Assembly (NCBI GenBank): GCA_034769895.1
Contig: CM068368.1
Span: 690,261,877 to 690,325,876, forward strand
Reading direction: 5' to 3'
Length of the DNA stretch: 64,000 nucleotides
Origin: Magicicada septendecula
Taxonomy: Eukaryota > Arthropoda > Insecta > Hemiptera > Cicadidae
In this document: piece after piece, positions 11,047 through 21,790 of the stretch
Numbering within the stretch: the stretch's first letter is position 1
Layout: each line of letters starts with the position of its first letter
The notes under the pieces: model-generated
What the model was told of the DNA's origin: nothing
The model's input: only the letters and a program-made list of their open reading frames with translations
The model's database searches: none
Position numbers and translations under genes: made by a program

Positions 11047-12390
11047 TTAGTTCTCTTCATAGAATTTCTTTATTGAAGCTTGGTTGTAAACTCCTTTTAC
11101 TTTCTTGGTGGTTATATTACTTATCTCGTAGGTGTTATTTCCATTGTCCTTCGTGATGACATATAGCCCTACATATAATAATAGCAATTTTTTGGCTATT
11201 CCTTCAAGTGTACTGGGTAGTTCCCTGTTTTTGATTAGTACTCTCTCTCCCTTGTTGTATTTTATTATTTTAACTTGGTTTTGTGAATACCTTGCTCTTT
11301 GTTTTTCTATTTTCTCCATAATATGGTTATAACATTGGGTTTCATCATAGGGGTCTTCTGGGTTGACTGGGAAGTTTATTAGTTCTTGTATCTCTCTATG
11401 GGGCTTTCTTCCAAACATCATCAAGTATGGGGTGTTTTCAGTAAATTGATGGTAACTAATATTTAGAAATACTTCGGTTGAAGCTAAATACTTTTGCCAT
11501 TCTTTTTGGTTATTATGACAATACATTCTTAGTATTCGTCCAACTTCTCTCAGCACTCTTTCTGCGGGGTTACTACTAGGGTGGTATTTGGATGTTTTAT
11601 AGGTTTTTATATTCTCTTTTAGTAACTCGTTTCGCCACTTCTTTCCTTTGAACTGCGTTCCATGGTCAGTTATTATCATGCATGGTTTTCCCACTTCAGT
11701 GATATATTTAGTTTTTATTATTTCTAATATTTTCTTAGTAGTAGCTCTGTTTATTGTATATAATTTCGTGTATTTTGTATAGTGGTCTAACATGTTTACA
11801 ATAAACTTGTATTTATGTCTCCCTCCACTACGTGGGAATGGTCCACATATATCGAGGAATACCTTTTCTAACTTCGTTGTTGAGGTGATGGGTATCATGG
11901 TTCCCTCTTTTTTCTCGTTATTAGTCTTTACCATTTGACATATTATACATGTTTTAATATTTTGGTTTACCTTTCTTACTATATTTTTTATAAAGATTTC
12001 CTCCTCCAATGCTTTTACAATTTTTACAGTTCCCATATGTCCGTATCGAACATGATAATCCTTAATTATCTCATTTTCTAATGTTTTTGGAACTACAAGT
12101 TTCCATGTGATATTATGCTTTTTTGTTTTAACAAAGAGTATATCTTGGTGGATACAATAATATTTATTCACAACTTCTTCATCTTCTAACAGTCTTTTTC
12201 TTATGTTTAGTAATTTTGAATCTTGCTTCTGCTGTACCACTATCTCGTTCAGAATATCTTCCAGGTCCTTTCTATCCTTTATTATACAAAACACTTTGAC
12301 GATTTTCTCCTTTTCTCCTTCAAATGTTTGGTCTACTACATTTATTCTGGACAATACATCTGCGGCAACATTCTTACATCCTGGTATGTA
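11047..12390 (-). pseudogene. pol: element A pol, 3' part: integrase
   Basis: C-terminal portion of the Pol polyprotein, separated from the RNase H part by the hAT insertion. It shows the integrase zinc-binding region (YHVRYGHMG then CIICQMVK, an HHCC arrangement). The catalytic core follows: Asp in FLDICGPFPRSGG, Asp in MIITDHGTQFKGKKW, Glu in HPSSNPAERVLREVGRI. A C-terminal segment with LLLYVGLYVITKDNGNNTYEI sits where a GPY/F module would be, with the GPY core changed to VGLY. There is no chromodomain. The frame stays open to the stop at 11047 and is in phase with the RNase H part once the inserted 3,949 bp are discounted. Integrase would catalyse strand transfer of element cDNA into the genome. 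As it stands this copy cannot yield an intact polyprotein. Confidence 0.85.
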
Positions 12391-12398
12391 CTCCCACG
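12391..12398. repeat. hAT target-site duplication, left copy
   Basis: CTCCCACG, identical to 16340-16347. Confidence 0.95.
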
Positions 12399-12413
12399 CA
12401 GGGCCGGCCTAAG
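12399..12413. repeat. hAT terminal inverted repeat, left
   Basis: CAGGGCCGGCCTAAG; perfect complement of 16325-16339. Confidence 0.95.
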
Positions 12414-13025
12414 AGCAAAATGCTGTGTGTGCAAGAATGAGTTTTGGCGCCCCTTACAATGAAAATGGGTATAGAAAACCCTCCAAAAAATGGTATGGGT
12501 GCTCTATAACTGAAATTTGTCGGAACTTAATAACTGAAGTTGGCATTTTAAAGGGATTAAAAACCAAAAACTAAAATTAATAAGTAGTAATAAATAGTAA
12601 ATATTAAAGTAAAGTTAGTACCTTTTCATTATTTTTATTTTTTTAAATGACTTCTTCTAGTACTAATTCTTTTAACTGTCTTTTTCAAACTTCAATAGGC
12701 GTGCTGTACTGTACTTGTGTAAAGAGCAAACTCCTAACAAATTCTTTTACTCAGTTTATTGTTTTGTCAGGTAGAAAATAACAGACACATTTTTTTACTA
12801 CAACAAAAGTTTTATTTGATTTAATATTCATGAAAAATACATTTCAGTTTGAATATATTAATATTAAAAAAAGTTATGTCAGTACATTAGAAAAAGTATG
12901 AAAAAGTTCAGAAATATAAACTTTGGTATTCACTTTTCTCAAAAAGGTACATCAATATAACTATAAATTGATAGTACTAGTGTAAAAAATCAAGAAAATT
13001 GATTAAAATAATCTGTATTATACAC

Positions 13026-15865
13026 TTAGCAGTGGACCTTCCTAGCTTTAGCAGGGGAAAATGTTTTTATTAGTGCATCATAATCTAATGACGATGAAAT
13101 ATCATTTTCAATGGACAAAATTGCAAGGTTGATGAGTCTTTCTTGCGAAAGAGTAGACCTTAGGTAGGTTTTTATTAATTTTAATTTTGAAAAACTTCGC
13201 TCCGCCGATGCTACCGACATTGGTATTGTCAGAAGTATTCGCAATGCAACCCACACATTTACATAAGCGTCTGCAGATCCAGTTTCCAACAGAAAGTTCA
13301 GCACATTCAGAGGCGTTTCCCTCCTAAAATCAAACAAAAAGGAATTAAAAGACTGCTTTTTAATTTTGGAAATTAAAAAACTTTGAAAAATAATAATTTT
13401 GGAAATTAAAAAACTTTGAAAAATAATAATTTTGTTTGAGCCCAAAACAATTATGAATTAACTGACCAAACAATAAATCAAGATGATAAATTTTGAATAG
13501 CTAAAACGTAAAAGTAAAACGTACCTTTATTTGGCATGAGGTCCTTGATAGAGATCAGCTCCTCGCATAACTCAGTTCCTTTGATGTCACTGTCATCCCC
13601 ATCTGAAAGGAGGTCTTCTAGGTCTTTGCATTTAACAAACAAGTCCTCTCTCTTGGGCAATTCATCAAGTTTAAAAAGAAACTCAACTTTTGACATTTTG
13701 GCCTTAAGCTGTTCGAACCTCTCTTGCACAGCCATTTGGGCAGTTTCAACAAGTGGTATAAAAAAGTCAACTCTAAAACGCTCTTGGGGGTCAATCGGTG
13801 CTTCATCATTAGCTTCGCAATCAAACTGCTTCTTCTTCCTTCTAACCCGGGGTGTTTTGAATTTTCCTTCAACTTCTAAATCTTCAGCCAACTCTTTGGC
13901 TTTCACTAAACAACTAACAAATCCATTTTCACGAAAGTCTGTCAAAAAGTCCCCAACAGACTTCAAAATAGCTACAGCTTGAGGTAAGTTGACGATCTTT
14001 GATTGCAATATCTTACTAGCAATGTTTATTTGAAACAGGACATCATACCATGCAGTCAATGACACTAAGAAACCAAAATCTTCAATTGTTTTGGACAAGG
14101 AAGTTGCCTTACTTCTAACCTCGTCTTCAAATGATGCATCCTCGTGCAGGTCCCAAAGTGCTTGTCGGATTTGCACAATCTGGTATCTTACTGCTTTGAG
14201 TGATTCAATACGTGCTTCCCAGTGAGTTACACAAAGTTCTTTCAATGTGAGAGAAGGCCCAAATACTGATGACGCCTTATATGATTGTGACAGACTCTCT
14301 AACAATTTGCTCCAACGTTTTGTTGATGAGCTAAAAAACACAAACAATCGTTGAATTGTTCCAAAAAGGGTAACTGTTGGTACTGAGGTTTTTGCGGCAT
14401 CGCTTAGTACCAAGTTTAGGCTGTGACAGCCACATGGTACAAAAAAAGCTCTCTTGTTTTTTTCTAAAATTTGTTTTTGTAGTCCAGAGTGTTTTCCTTT
14501 CATATTTGCCCCATTATCATATCCCTGGCCTCTGCAATTAGAATGTCCAAGTCGTACTCTTGTAGTTTTTTTAAGACTGTTTCTGACATTTCCTTCCCTG
14601 AAGTGTCTGTTATTTCAAAGAAATCTAGGAAACTTTCACAAATTTCAACTTTTTTCTCTTTTGTTTCATAAACGTACCTCAAAACAACAGAGAACTGTTC
14701 TTTCCTACTTAAATCGAGTGTACAATCGAGAATCAATGCATAGTATTTGGCTCCTTTAATTCTGCTTAGTATTTCTTCTCTTACTTTGTCTCCCATCAGA
14801 GTCAAAAATTCGTTTTGTATGTTTTTCCCCAAGTATGACAGACACCTTTATTTTTCATTTGCCAATACTCTAGATATATGTTCCTTAATTACAGGATCAA
14901 ATTGGGCAATTAGTTCAACAAGCCCTAAATAATTTCCATTGTCCTTTTTGTACAGGGTTTCATTTCTTCCTCGGAAAGCCAATTGGTGCTTCTGGGCAAG
15001 AAATTGTTATGGCAAGAAGTCGTTTAAGAACATTCTGCCATCGTTCTTTTTCTTGGGCAATTATTTTCTGGTTTTCATCATCAATTGTTTTACCTGTGCT
15101 CAGTCTCCTTTCCGCCTCCACCCACCTTTCATAACACTTTAGGTGATTAGGGGAAGTTTCATGACGTGTCAGTATAGTTCCAATGTGCCTCCAGTCACAG
15201 TTTCCGCTTTGATCTGATAAAGTTTTATTGGAACGTGCAGTACTAAATATCTTACAACAAAAACAGTAAACACTATTGTTTTGTTGAGAATACAATAGCC
15301 AACGTCTCTTAACTTTTTCACCATTTGGAGCCAGCCGATAGTAAAATACATTAGAAAATGACCTCTTTGTTCCATCTTTGGGATATCTCTCTAAATATGG
15401 AGAGAACGGCCCTTCAGCTATAATGCAATCACGATCGTTTGGATTAAGATGTGTAGGCCATGTAGCAGGATCTTCTAATGGAAATGAAACTGTAACATCA
15501 ACATCCGCCGAGCTGGGGCCACCATTTTCTTGCTCTTCCAATGAATGAGTTACAGTTACAGGTTCTTGACCTTGACAAGTTTCATCAGCTATATTTGTTG
15601 CGATTTCATGAATACCAGTTTCAGTTTGTAAACTATCTCTACACTCTGGTAGTTGTAGTTCTTGTCCCTTAGAGCGCTCATCTTTTTCACTGAGCTTAGG
15701 TTCATCAGTTAGGGCTACGTCATTCGTAGCTACATTTTCTGTACTAGAGACAGGGTTTTGTGGTTTTGATAAATACTTGCATAGTAATTTAGCACTGGCT
15801 TCCGCTTCTTTTAAGGATTTAGCTTTCCGCTTCCTATTTTGACATCCAGAAGGTTTGGAAAACAT
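13026..15865 (-). pseudogene. hAT transposase, TTF zinc finger / DUF4371 / C-terminal dimerisation type, broken
   Basis: Minus-strand transposase related to the proteins often annotated as zinc finger MYM-type 1-like. The likely start is the Met at 15865 (MFSKPSGCQNRKRK); an earlier in-frame Met lies at 15934. An acidic linker is followed by the TTF-type zinc finger (NSVYCFCCKIFS, then GNCDWRH and H..SPNHLKC). Then come a DUF4371-like part (YALILDCTLDLSRKEQFSVV), the RNase H-like core (VPCGCHSLNLVL; CVTHWEARIESLKAV) and the dimerisation domain (IPMSVASAERSFSKLKLIKT, then LRSTLSQERLINLAILSIE). Breaks: a frameshift near 15005-15012, a stop at 14848-14850, a second frameshift near 14535-14550, and a non-coding gap 13324-13524 that may be an intron. 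The copy is therefore probably inactive. It would cut at the TIRs listed separately. Confidence 0.85.
13324..13524 (-). other. possible intron in the hAT transposase gene
   Basis: On the coding strand the upstream frame runs into AAAG/GTACGT, a strong 5' splice site. The next coding block starts after TTTGATTTTAG, a good 3' splice site, 201 bases later. The interval is AT-rich and includes a 33-bp tandem duplication. Joining at these exact sites puts the second block out of phase, so either a nearby weaker donor is used or a further frameshift exists. Confidence 0.35.
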
Positions 15866-15934
15866 TTTTAGTTTATTAACATCACAAATAGAGTTATCAC
15901 AATTCACAAAACTAATATTTATCACAAAACACAA

Positions 15935-16324
15935 AACTAATTACTATGCAGACGTCAACTGGATACACTTGTCACGACTCACGACAGATAATGACTGCCA
16001 CCTGTCGCAGCACAGATACAGCACCAGACGTCAACGCGACAGATAGACTAAACATGTGATAGTGATTATGACTCACTATCTACAACTGTTCAGTTCTGTC
16101 AAAACAACGGAGCGGAGCGTTTGGAGCCAGTAGCCAGTCTCTTTACTGTACTTTCAAGCAACATTTTATTTGTTGAACAAAAGTTATTAACATATTCAAA
16201 TGGCTAATTTGCGTTCAAAATTACATAAAAATTTAAATTTTTACCATGTTATTTTTTTATATTTTTTCTCATTTCGGCGCCCCTCCCAAAATCGCATGTG
16301 TGCGACCGCACATGTCGCACATGC
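15935..16324 (-). other. hAT 5' untranslated/subterminal region
   Basis: Non-coding sequence between the transposase start and the right TIR. GTGCGACATGTGCGGTCGCA-type subterminal motifs next to the TIR form a local palindrome (16296-16322). Confidence 0.6.
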
Positions 16325-16339
16325 CTTAGGCCGGCCCTG
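16325..16339. repeat. hAT terminal inverted repeat, right
   Basis: CTTAGGCCGGCCCTG, followed at once by the right target duplication at 16340-16347. Confidence 0.95.
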
Positions 16340-18403
16340 CTCCCACGTTATGTGGTACTCTTGTAATACGAGTATCCATCGTGTAAGCCTCCCATGACTT
16401 AACTTACACTGTTTCAAGAAGGAAATGGACTTATGGTCGCTTCGGACGGTGATTGGATATCCTAGGATGTACGTCCTAAACTTTCCACATGCGAATACAA
16501 TACTGAGTAGTTCCTTTTCAGTAACATTGTAGTTACGTTCGCAGCGGTTCAGTACTCTGCTGGCAAAGCTGATAACCAGGTGGTGTACGTCCTTATCCTC
16601 TTGATATAATTCGGCGCCTAGGCTCACATCACTGGCGTCACAATTTAAGTAGAATGGCTGTTCAAAATTAGGGTGGTGTAGCATTATAGTTTCAAGAAAT
16701 TTTATTTTGATTAATTTTAACACTTCTTCTTGTTCCTTCCCCTAGGTCCACTTTTCCTTAGCTGATAGTTGTTTAGAGAACTTTGCTGTTAAATAAGAAT
16801 AATTTGTTTGGAACTTTCTACAGTAGTTACAAATACCTAAGAAGGATTGTAGCTGCTTCTTATTCTTTGGTGTGGGGAAATTCTGAATAGCTTCCACCTT
16901 CTCTTGGGATGGTGTTATCCCCTGTTCTGTTAAGTTGAACCCCAAGAATTTGACTTGGTTTGCTATGAACTTGGATTTATCTAATTTTAATGTTATATTA
17001 TTTTCAGATAGCTTTTGTAATACTTGTTTGACCTGATTGCAGTGCTCATCCCAGTCAGATGATGTTATTAGAAGGTCGTCCACGTACACTGTTGTGAACT
17101 CCAATGCTTCTTGACCTATGACTTGGTCCATGCACTTGACGAACACTGCGATGGAATTAATGAGGCTGAAAGGTAACCTCTTAAACTGGTAATTCCTTCC
17201 ATCGAAGATGAATGCCATGTATTTCCTACTGTGTGGGTGTAGCTCCACCTGCCAGTACCCACATACAGTATCCCAGGTACTTACATATTTGGTGCCATGA
17301 AATTTCTTAAGTATCTCTTCAATCTCTCCCGGTGACGTTTGGTCATTAATGATCATCTTATTTATCTTCCGGGCGTCTAAACATATTCTCACCTTACCAT
17401 TTTTTTTAGGTATGGCGACTATAGGACTCGTATAGGGAGACTGACTGTATTCAATGATGTCCTCCTCCATCATTCTATTTATTTCCGTCCTCACCTCGTT
17501 TTTTAGGGAGTAGGCGATTGGGTAGGATTTTCTGTGAAAGTCTATGGGTTCTCGAAAGTTTATTTTACATTGAAACCCTTTGACCTTTCCTGGAGTATTT
17601 GAGAAAACGTGCTGGTATGTTTGATATATGGCTATTAGTTTTTCAGCCTGTTCACCCGTTATCTCTTGCTGAGGTCTCTCTCTTTGGAACCTTCTAATTT
17701 CTCCGACTTTTCTTTTCCACAATTCTCCCTCTCCCTCTTCATCTCCCATGGTAATTGATGGTTTATATGTTTGACAATAATAACTTTTTAACCCCTTATT
17801 ATGATTTAGGGCTATTGGTGTTGGGTTACTGTTGATTATATTGGCCGACCACACTCCCTTCTCAGAAGTAAGCACTACTATTCCCTTCTGCAGGTCAATG
17901 ATTGCTGAGTGTTGTCTCAGTGCGTCGCATCCAATCAGCATGTTAAAAGGTAATCCATTAGCGACAAGGAAAATAATAGGTATTATTGCGTTTTGATTGG
18001 TTAGCTCTAAGGAGACTTGTTTTCTGATGGTCTTATTTTGCCTGCCTCTGGCACCAATTATTACAATATTGTTTTTCGGTAGAGTTGGGATAGGTATATT
18101 GGAGTTGGCTTGGATTCGCTCCAATTCGGGTTGGTTTATCAGAGATATATTCGATCCAGTATCGATCATAATTATAGTGGTGACTCCATTAATATTGGCT
18201 CTTATATGCACTATTTCACTATTCGTTGTTGACAATGGGTTATCCTCTTCCTCCAGAAGTTCTTCCCTGATGTCTTTTAAGTAGTTAGTTGATATTATAG
18301 TTATTTTCTTTATATCACTTTTTGTCGTGGTTCGTCGATTTAACCCAAGTGATTGGTCATGTGAAGGGTCCTGGCGGTTTCTCACTGACCTTTTTAGTTT
18401 AAA
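16340..18403 (-). pseudogene. pol: element A pol, 5' part: protease, reverse transcriptase, RNase H
   Basis: The pol frame opens in the -1 frame at the slippery site (18397-18403). Aspartic protease: TTIIMIDTGSNISLI. Reverse transcriptase: SPIVAIPKKNGKVRICLDAR, PFSLINSIAVF (family members normally have PFGL, so a Gly is changed to Ser), and TVYVDDLLITSS with YVDD encoded at 17075-17086. FLGFNLTEQGI and a connection region follow. RNase H: FYLNCDASDVSLGAELYQ, NVTEKELLSIVFACGKFR, VRSDHKSISFLK. An in-frame TAG at 16742-16744 stands where element C has Trp, so a Trp codon was probably lost by one substitution. The frame then runs into the hAT target duplication at 16347. Function: replication of element RNA into cDNA in cytoplasmic particles. 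Confidence 0.88.
18355..18403 (-). promoter_or_regulatory. -1 ribosomal frameshift signal, element A
   Basis: Coding strand TTTAAAC at 18397-18403 (read T TTA AAC in the gag frame), then gag stop TAA at 18394-18396. After a 6-nt spacer comes a bulged hairpin: GGTCAGTGA(G) at 18381-18390 pairs with (T)TCAC-A-TGACC at 18355-18365, leaving one bulged A and a loop containing CGCCAG. The pol frame is exactly -1 and is open from the heptamer onward. The same layout exists in element C. X XXY YYZ heptamers with a downstream stem are the classic stimulus for -1 frameshifting. Confidence 0.75.
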
Positions 18404-20526
18404 GGTTGCTGGGAACCACTGGCCAGACTATTTGCGTGGTCTGCCGTTTCATTGGTCGACGTTGATTGATCATGTATGTGATTCCTCGACGCTTCCATGG
18501 TTCTGGTTTCTGGAGATTGCTGGTTATCATATTGGGAATCGTTGTACATTGTGTTTGTTCCTGTAATGGGACAATATCGTCGATGATTGTTTTGCCTCCT
18601 CCCGCTGATAAAATTGACTTGGTGCCTCATGTCGCCCCTACTCTGGTTACTCCCGTTTCCCCTGTTATAATGGTAATTCGGGTCGTACCGGTTGCCATAG
18701 TAGTTGTGATTATTCGGGTGGCCATTTGGATTTCGAACTTGTTCTATTCCCCTGTTGTTATTATTGGGTGTACTAGGGGTTTGCACATTTCTGTTACTTG
18801 GTTGGTTCCCCTGGTTGTAATTCGGATGATCTCTGTTGTTCGGTTGGTTACCTTGATTATAATTGGGTTGACTCCGATGGAATGGTTGGTCCCCTGGGTA
18901 ATTGTTTGGATTTCGGTTCATATTGTTCCGGTTATTGTTCTGGGTATAAGTGTAGGGCAAATTGTAGCTTGGTATATTGTAATTTTCGTTCCACCAGTTG
19001 TACTTCTGATTGATCATACGATTTTTCTTATACTGGCTGTCATTTTCGTGGTCTTCCAGCAAATTGGCCATTCCCTGTATGGCCTTTATTTGTCCCTGTC
19101 TCCTGGCCCTCTGAATAGCGTCTTCATAATGATATCCCAGTTGAATGACTAGGGATTCTTCGGGTATCTTTGGTTCGAGGTTTCGAGCTAGGCAGACCTT
19201 TCCTAAGAAGTACGAGGTTAATGTATGTCCAGCCTGTGGCTCATATCTTCCGTTACTTATGTCATTTCTCACCACATTTTGGGTCGATTCTGACCAGTAT
19301 TTTTCGCGGAACAATGTTTTGAACTCTTGTGTACAGCTGATTTCTGGTCGCGTGGCTGTCCACCAATTGTCATTCGTATCTTGAAACATCTCATCGATAA
19401 GACTTCTCACCGTCGTCCATCTGGTATCTCTATTTCTCTCTATGAGCTCCTCCACCCTTTTCAGAAATTCTATGGGGTTTCTTCGGTAGCTCTTAAAGTT
19501 GATCACTTCCCTATTTTCGTTTGTAAAGATGTCAGTGCTACTGCAAGGCTTCTCCCTCAAAGCGTCTAGTTCCTCCTGCATCTGTTTCTCCCTCTGACTG
19601 ATTTCTATGATTTTTTCTTTATTTTCTTGCGTTTTTTCGTCAATCTTGTTGATAGTGGTATATACTCTTTCAACGCGTTCGCTGACATCAGTCTGGATTT
19701 CCTGTTGCCTCTCCTTCAGGTTCTGAAGCACCTCCTGTTTATTTTTGCTACACTCTTCGGTGGTGGTCTTCTGCAGTTCTTGGATCCTGAGACTCCCTTC
19801 CTCCTGGACATGGTTTATTTTATCAGTCAGCTCTTCCTGGATGTGTATTACCGTTTCGTTCATCTCGGTTATAGTCTGTTTGATTTCACCTCTGCATTCC
19901 ACCAATTGTTGCCTCCATTCATCCTTTGTCTTCTCGCCTTCTTCCTTCAACTGTCTTTGGAGTGTTTCACAATTATTTTCAATCTTGTTATTTAATACTT
20001 CAAGATCCTTTTTTATCTGCCTCTTCAGCTCCTCACTCTTCTTTTCTAACGCCTCTTGGCTTCTTTTCAACGCCTCCTGGTTACCTTCCAATTTATTATT
20101 CAGGATCTCTATGTTCTCCTTCAAAAATTTCCTGTCTTCTTTCCTTCCCTCTTGCAATGATTCTAATTTTTTATTCAATTCTTCCTTGTCTTCTTTCCTT
20201 CCCTCTTACAATGATTCTAATTTTTTATTCAATTTTTCCTTGTCTTGTCTTCTTTGTTCCTGCATTTGGTCGTTCCCCTTCATTAGAATTTTTAGCATCT
20301 CCTGCATGCTCAGATCCTCTTTTTGAGTTGGTTTACTGGGTTGATCCCCGACCATTACTTCCACTTCCGGTTCTGGTTGAGTTGGATTTTCTGGTTGGTT
20401 TTCCTGAGGATCCTCTTCGAATAGCTCCCCGATCATTTCTTCGATTTCTTCCATCTCTTCTGGTTGACCTTCACCTTCAATTCCTTTCTGAGTGTCCTTT
20501 CTGGTAACCATGGAATGTCTCTTCAT
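18394..20526 (-). pseudogene. gag: element A gag
   Basis: Gag of about 710 codons starting at the ATG 20526 just after the PBS. The order is: an acidic Glu/Pro-rich N-terminus (to about residue 80); a long Lys/Glu/Gln-rich coiled coil (about 90-330); then a capsid-like globular domain containing YRRNPIEFLKRVEELIERN, REKYWSESTQNVVRNDISN and TSYFLGKVCLARNLEPKIPE; and finally an Asn/Tyr/Pro/Gln-rich low-complexity tail. No CCHC zinc knuckle is seen; the basic Asn-rich tail may bind RNA instead. One in-frame stop TAA at 20206-20208 lies in a 54-bp tandem duplication whose other copy has CAA (Gln), so it is a single C-to-T change on the coding strand. Otherwise the frame is intact. Confidence 0.85.
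20151..20258 (-). repeat. 54-bp tandem duplication in gag coiled coil
   Basis: Two 18-codon units (20151-20204 and 20205-20258) encode versions of LNKKLESLQEGRKEDKEE. The upstream copy carries the TAA stop in place of Gln. Confidence 0.85.
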
Positions 20527-20552
20527 AGTCGCCGTTGGCTTTCTTTTAAAGC

Positions 20553-20571
20553 CTCACCGGTTGGTCGCTAA
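20553..20571 (-). promoter_or_regulatory. primer-binding site of element A
   Basis: Coding strand TTAGCGACCAACCGGTGAG two bases after the LTR end. Element B has TTGGCGACCAACCGGTGGA and element C TTGGCGTCCAACTAGAGGG at the same place, so A probably carries a G-to-A change in the usually invariant TGG. The primer tRNA was not identified. Confidence 0.6.
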
Positions 20572-20573
20572 TC

Positions 20574-21025
20574 TGTAACGATGTGATCTGGTCGTACCTG
20601 TAAAATGTACACCAATTTTGTATGTGTAATAATGATTAGTGCGTTCGTCTCGCACCGGGGTCGTTACATTAATGTTCGCGGCTAACGATGTCCGTAGCGT
20701 TGCGGTAATGACCTGTATAACACGGCAGTAACCTTACCTGTTGTTTATAGGGGTGTGTTAATCCCGGGTAGCGCCAAGTCGTTATTTAAAACAACTAAAA
20801 TTATTGTATGATGAGATATCAGCGGTGACGGTCGGGGCATTCAAATAATTCCCGCTCACACAGCCGTCTGAATTGTCGATGCTGCTGCGCAAATGACAAC
20901 TTGTTCGCTTCTCGTCAAATCTATTCTTAACTAAACACTAGTAATATATTAAGCACTCCCTATGAAATAATAACGACTGTTACTCCCTGTAATAGTTATT
21001 TTTAATAGGTGATAATTAAAATATT
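20574..21025 (-). repeat. 5' LTR of element A, piece 1
   Basis: Matches 6787-7237 almost base for base. It stops abruptly at AAATATT (21019-21025), the left target duplication of the foldback element. The LTR resumes at 42247. Confidence 0.92.
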
Positions 21026-21199
21026 GGGATACAGCTTACGATGGTACGGCAAACTCAAACTTCCGTCTCCTCGTTTGTACTTACTTTCCGTGTCCAGATT
21101 TCTACTGGATGAGTATTATTCACAAGGAACTAATGGCAGATTATGGAGGTTATGTACGACATTGTTACTTAAATAAAATTTACTTTGTTAGTGTACATT

Positions 21200-21790
21200 A
21201 AAAAGGTGTATTTATTGGAAGTACAGAAATTAGTATCCATTTCCCGCACATAATTACGGTACAGAGACGATTTTTGGAGGTTGTGTCTACGTTTAACAAT
21301 GTAACAACCTTTTAGATTTTAAAAATTAATTAGACTTAACAAACATTTCCTTAGTTAGTGTACATTAAAAGGCTGTATTTATTCGAAGTACCGGAATTGA
21401 AACCTATTTCCAATTTAGAACGTATAACCTAGTACGTTATTGGTACATATTTTATTGGGGTTTATTGATACATATTTTATTAAAAGGCTGTATTTACTGG
21501 AAGTACAGAAATTAATTTCCATTTATCGCACATAATTACGGTACAGAGACGATTTTTGGAGGTTGTGTCTACGTTTAACAATCTAACTTAACCTTTTAGA
21601 TTTTTAAAATTAATTAGACTTAAAAACATTTTCCTTAGTTAGTGTACATTCAAAGGCTGTAGTTATTGTATGGATAAAAGGCTGTATATAACATTAAAGG
21701 CTGTATTTATTCCAGGTACCGGAATTAAAACCTACTTCCAATTTAGAACCTATAGCCAAGTACAATCTAACATATAACCAAACAAGTACA
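21200..21790 (+). repeat. subterminal repeats of the left arm
   Basis: The motif GG(C/T)GTATTTA(T/C)T followed by GGAAGTACAGAAATTA or CGAAGTACCGGAATT begins near 21205, 21371, 21486 and 21699. GATTTTTGGAGGTTGTGTCT recurs at about 21269 and 21551. The mirror copy lies at about 41500-42070. Confidence 0.8.

Larger units (their letters stand above)
12399..16339 (-). mobile_element. hAT-superfamily DNA transposon (3,941 bp) inserted in element A pol
   Basis: Terminal inverted repeats of 15 bp (CAGGGCCGGCCTAAG) at 12399-12413 and 16325-16339 are flanked by a perfect 8-bp target duplication, CTCCCACG, at 12391-12398 and 16340-16347. TIRs beginning CAGGG and an 8-bp duplication are hAT hallmarks. 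The host sequence on either side is continuous integrase/RNase H coding sequence of element A, so the insertion site is exact. It carries one minus-strand transposase gene with several breaks. Confidence 0.95.

Noticed and set aside
18466-19152. Long plus-strand open frame (228 codons) with hydrophobic composition
   Set aside because: It is the antisense of the Asn/Tyr/Pro-rich tail of gag in element A; the mirror situation occurs at 56569-57207 opposite gag of C. Composition explains the hydrophobic look.
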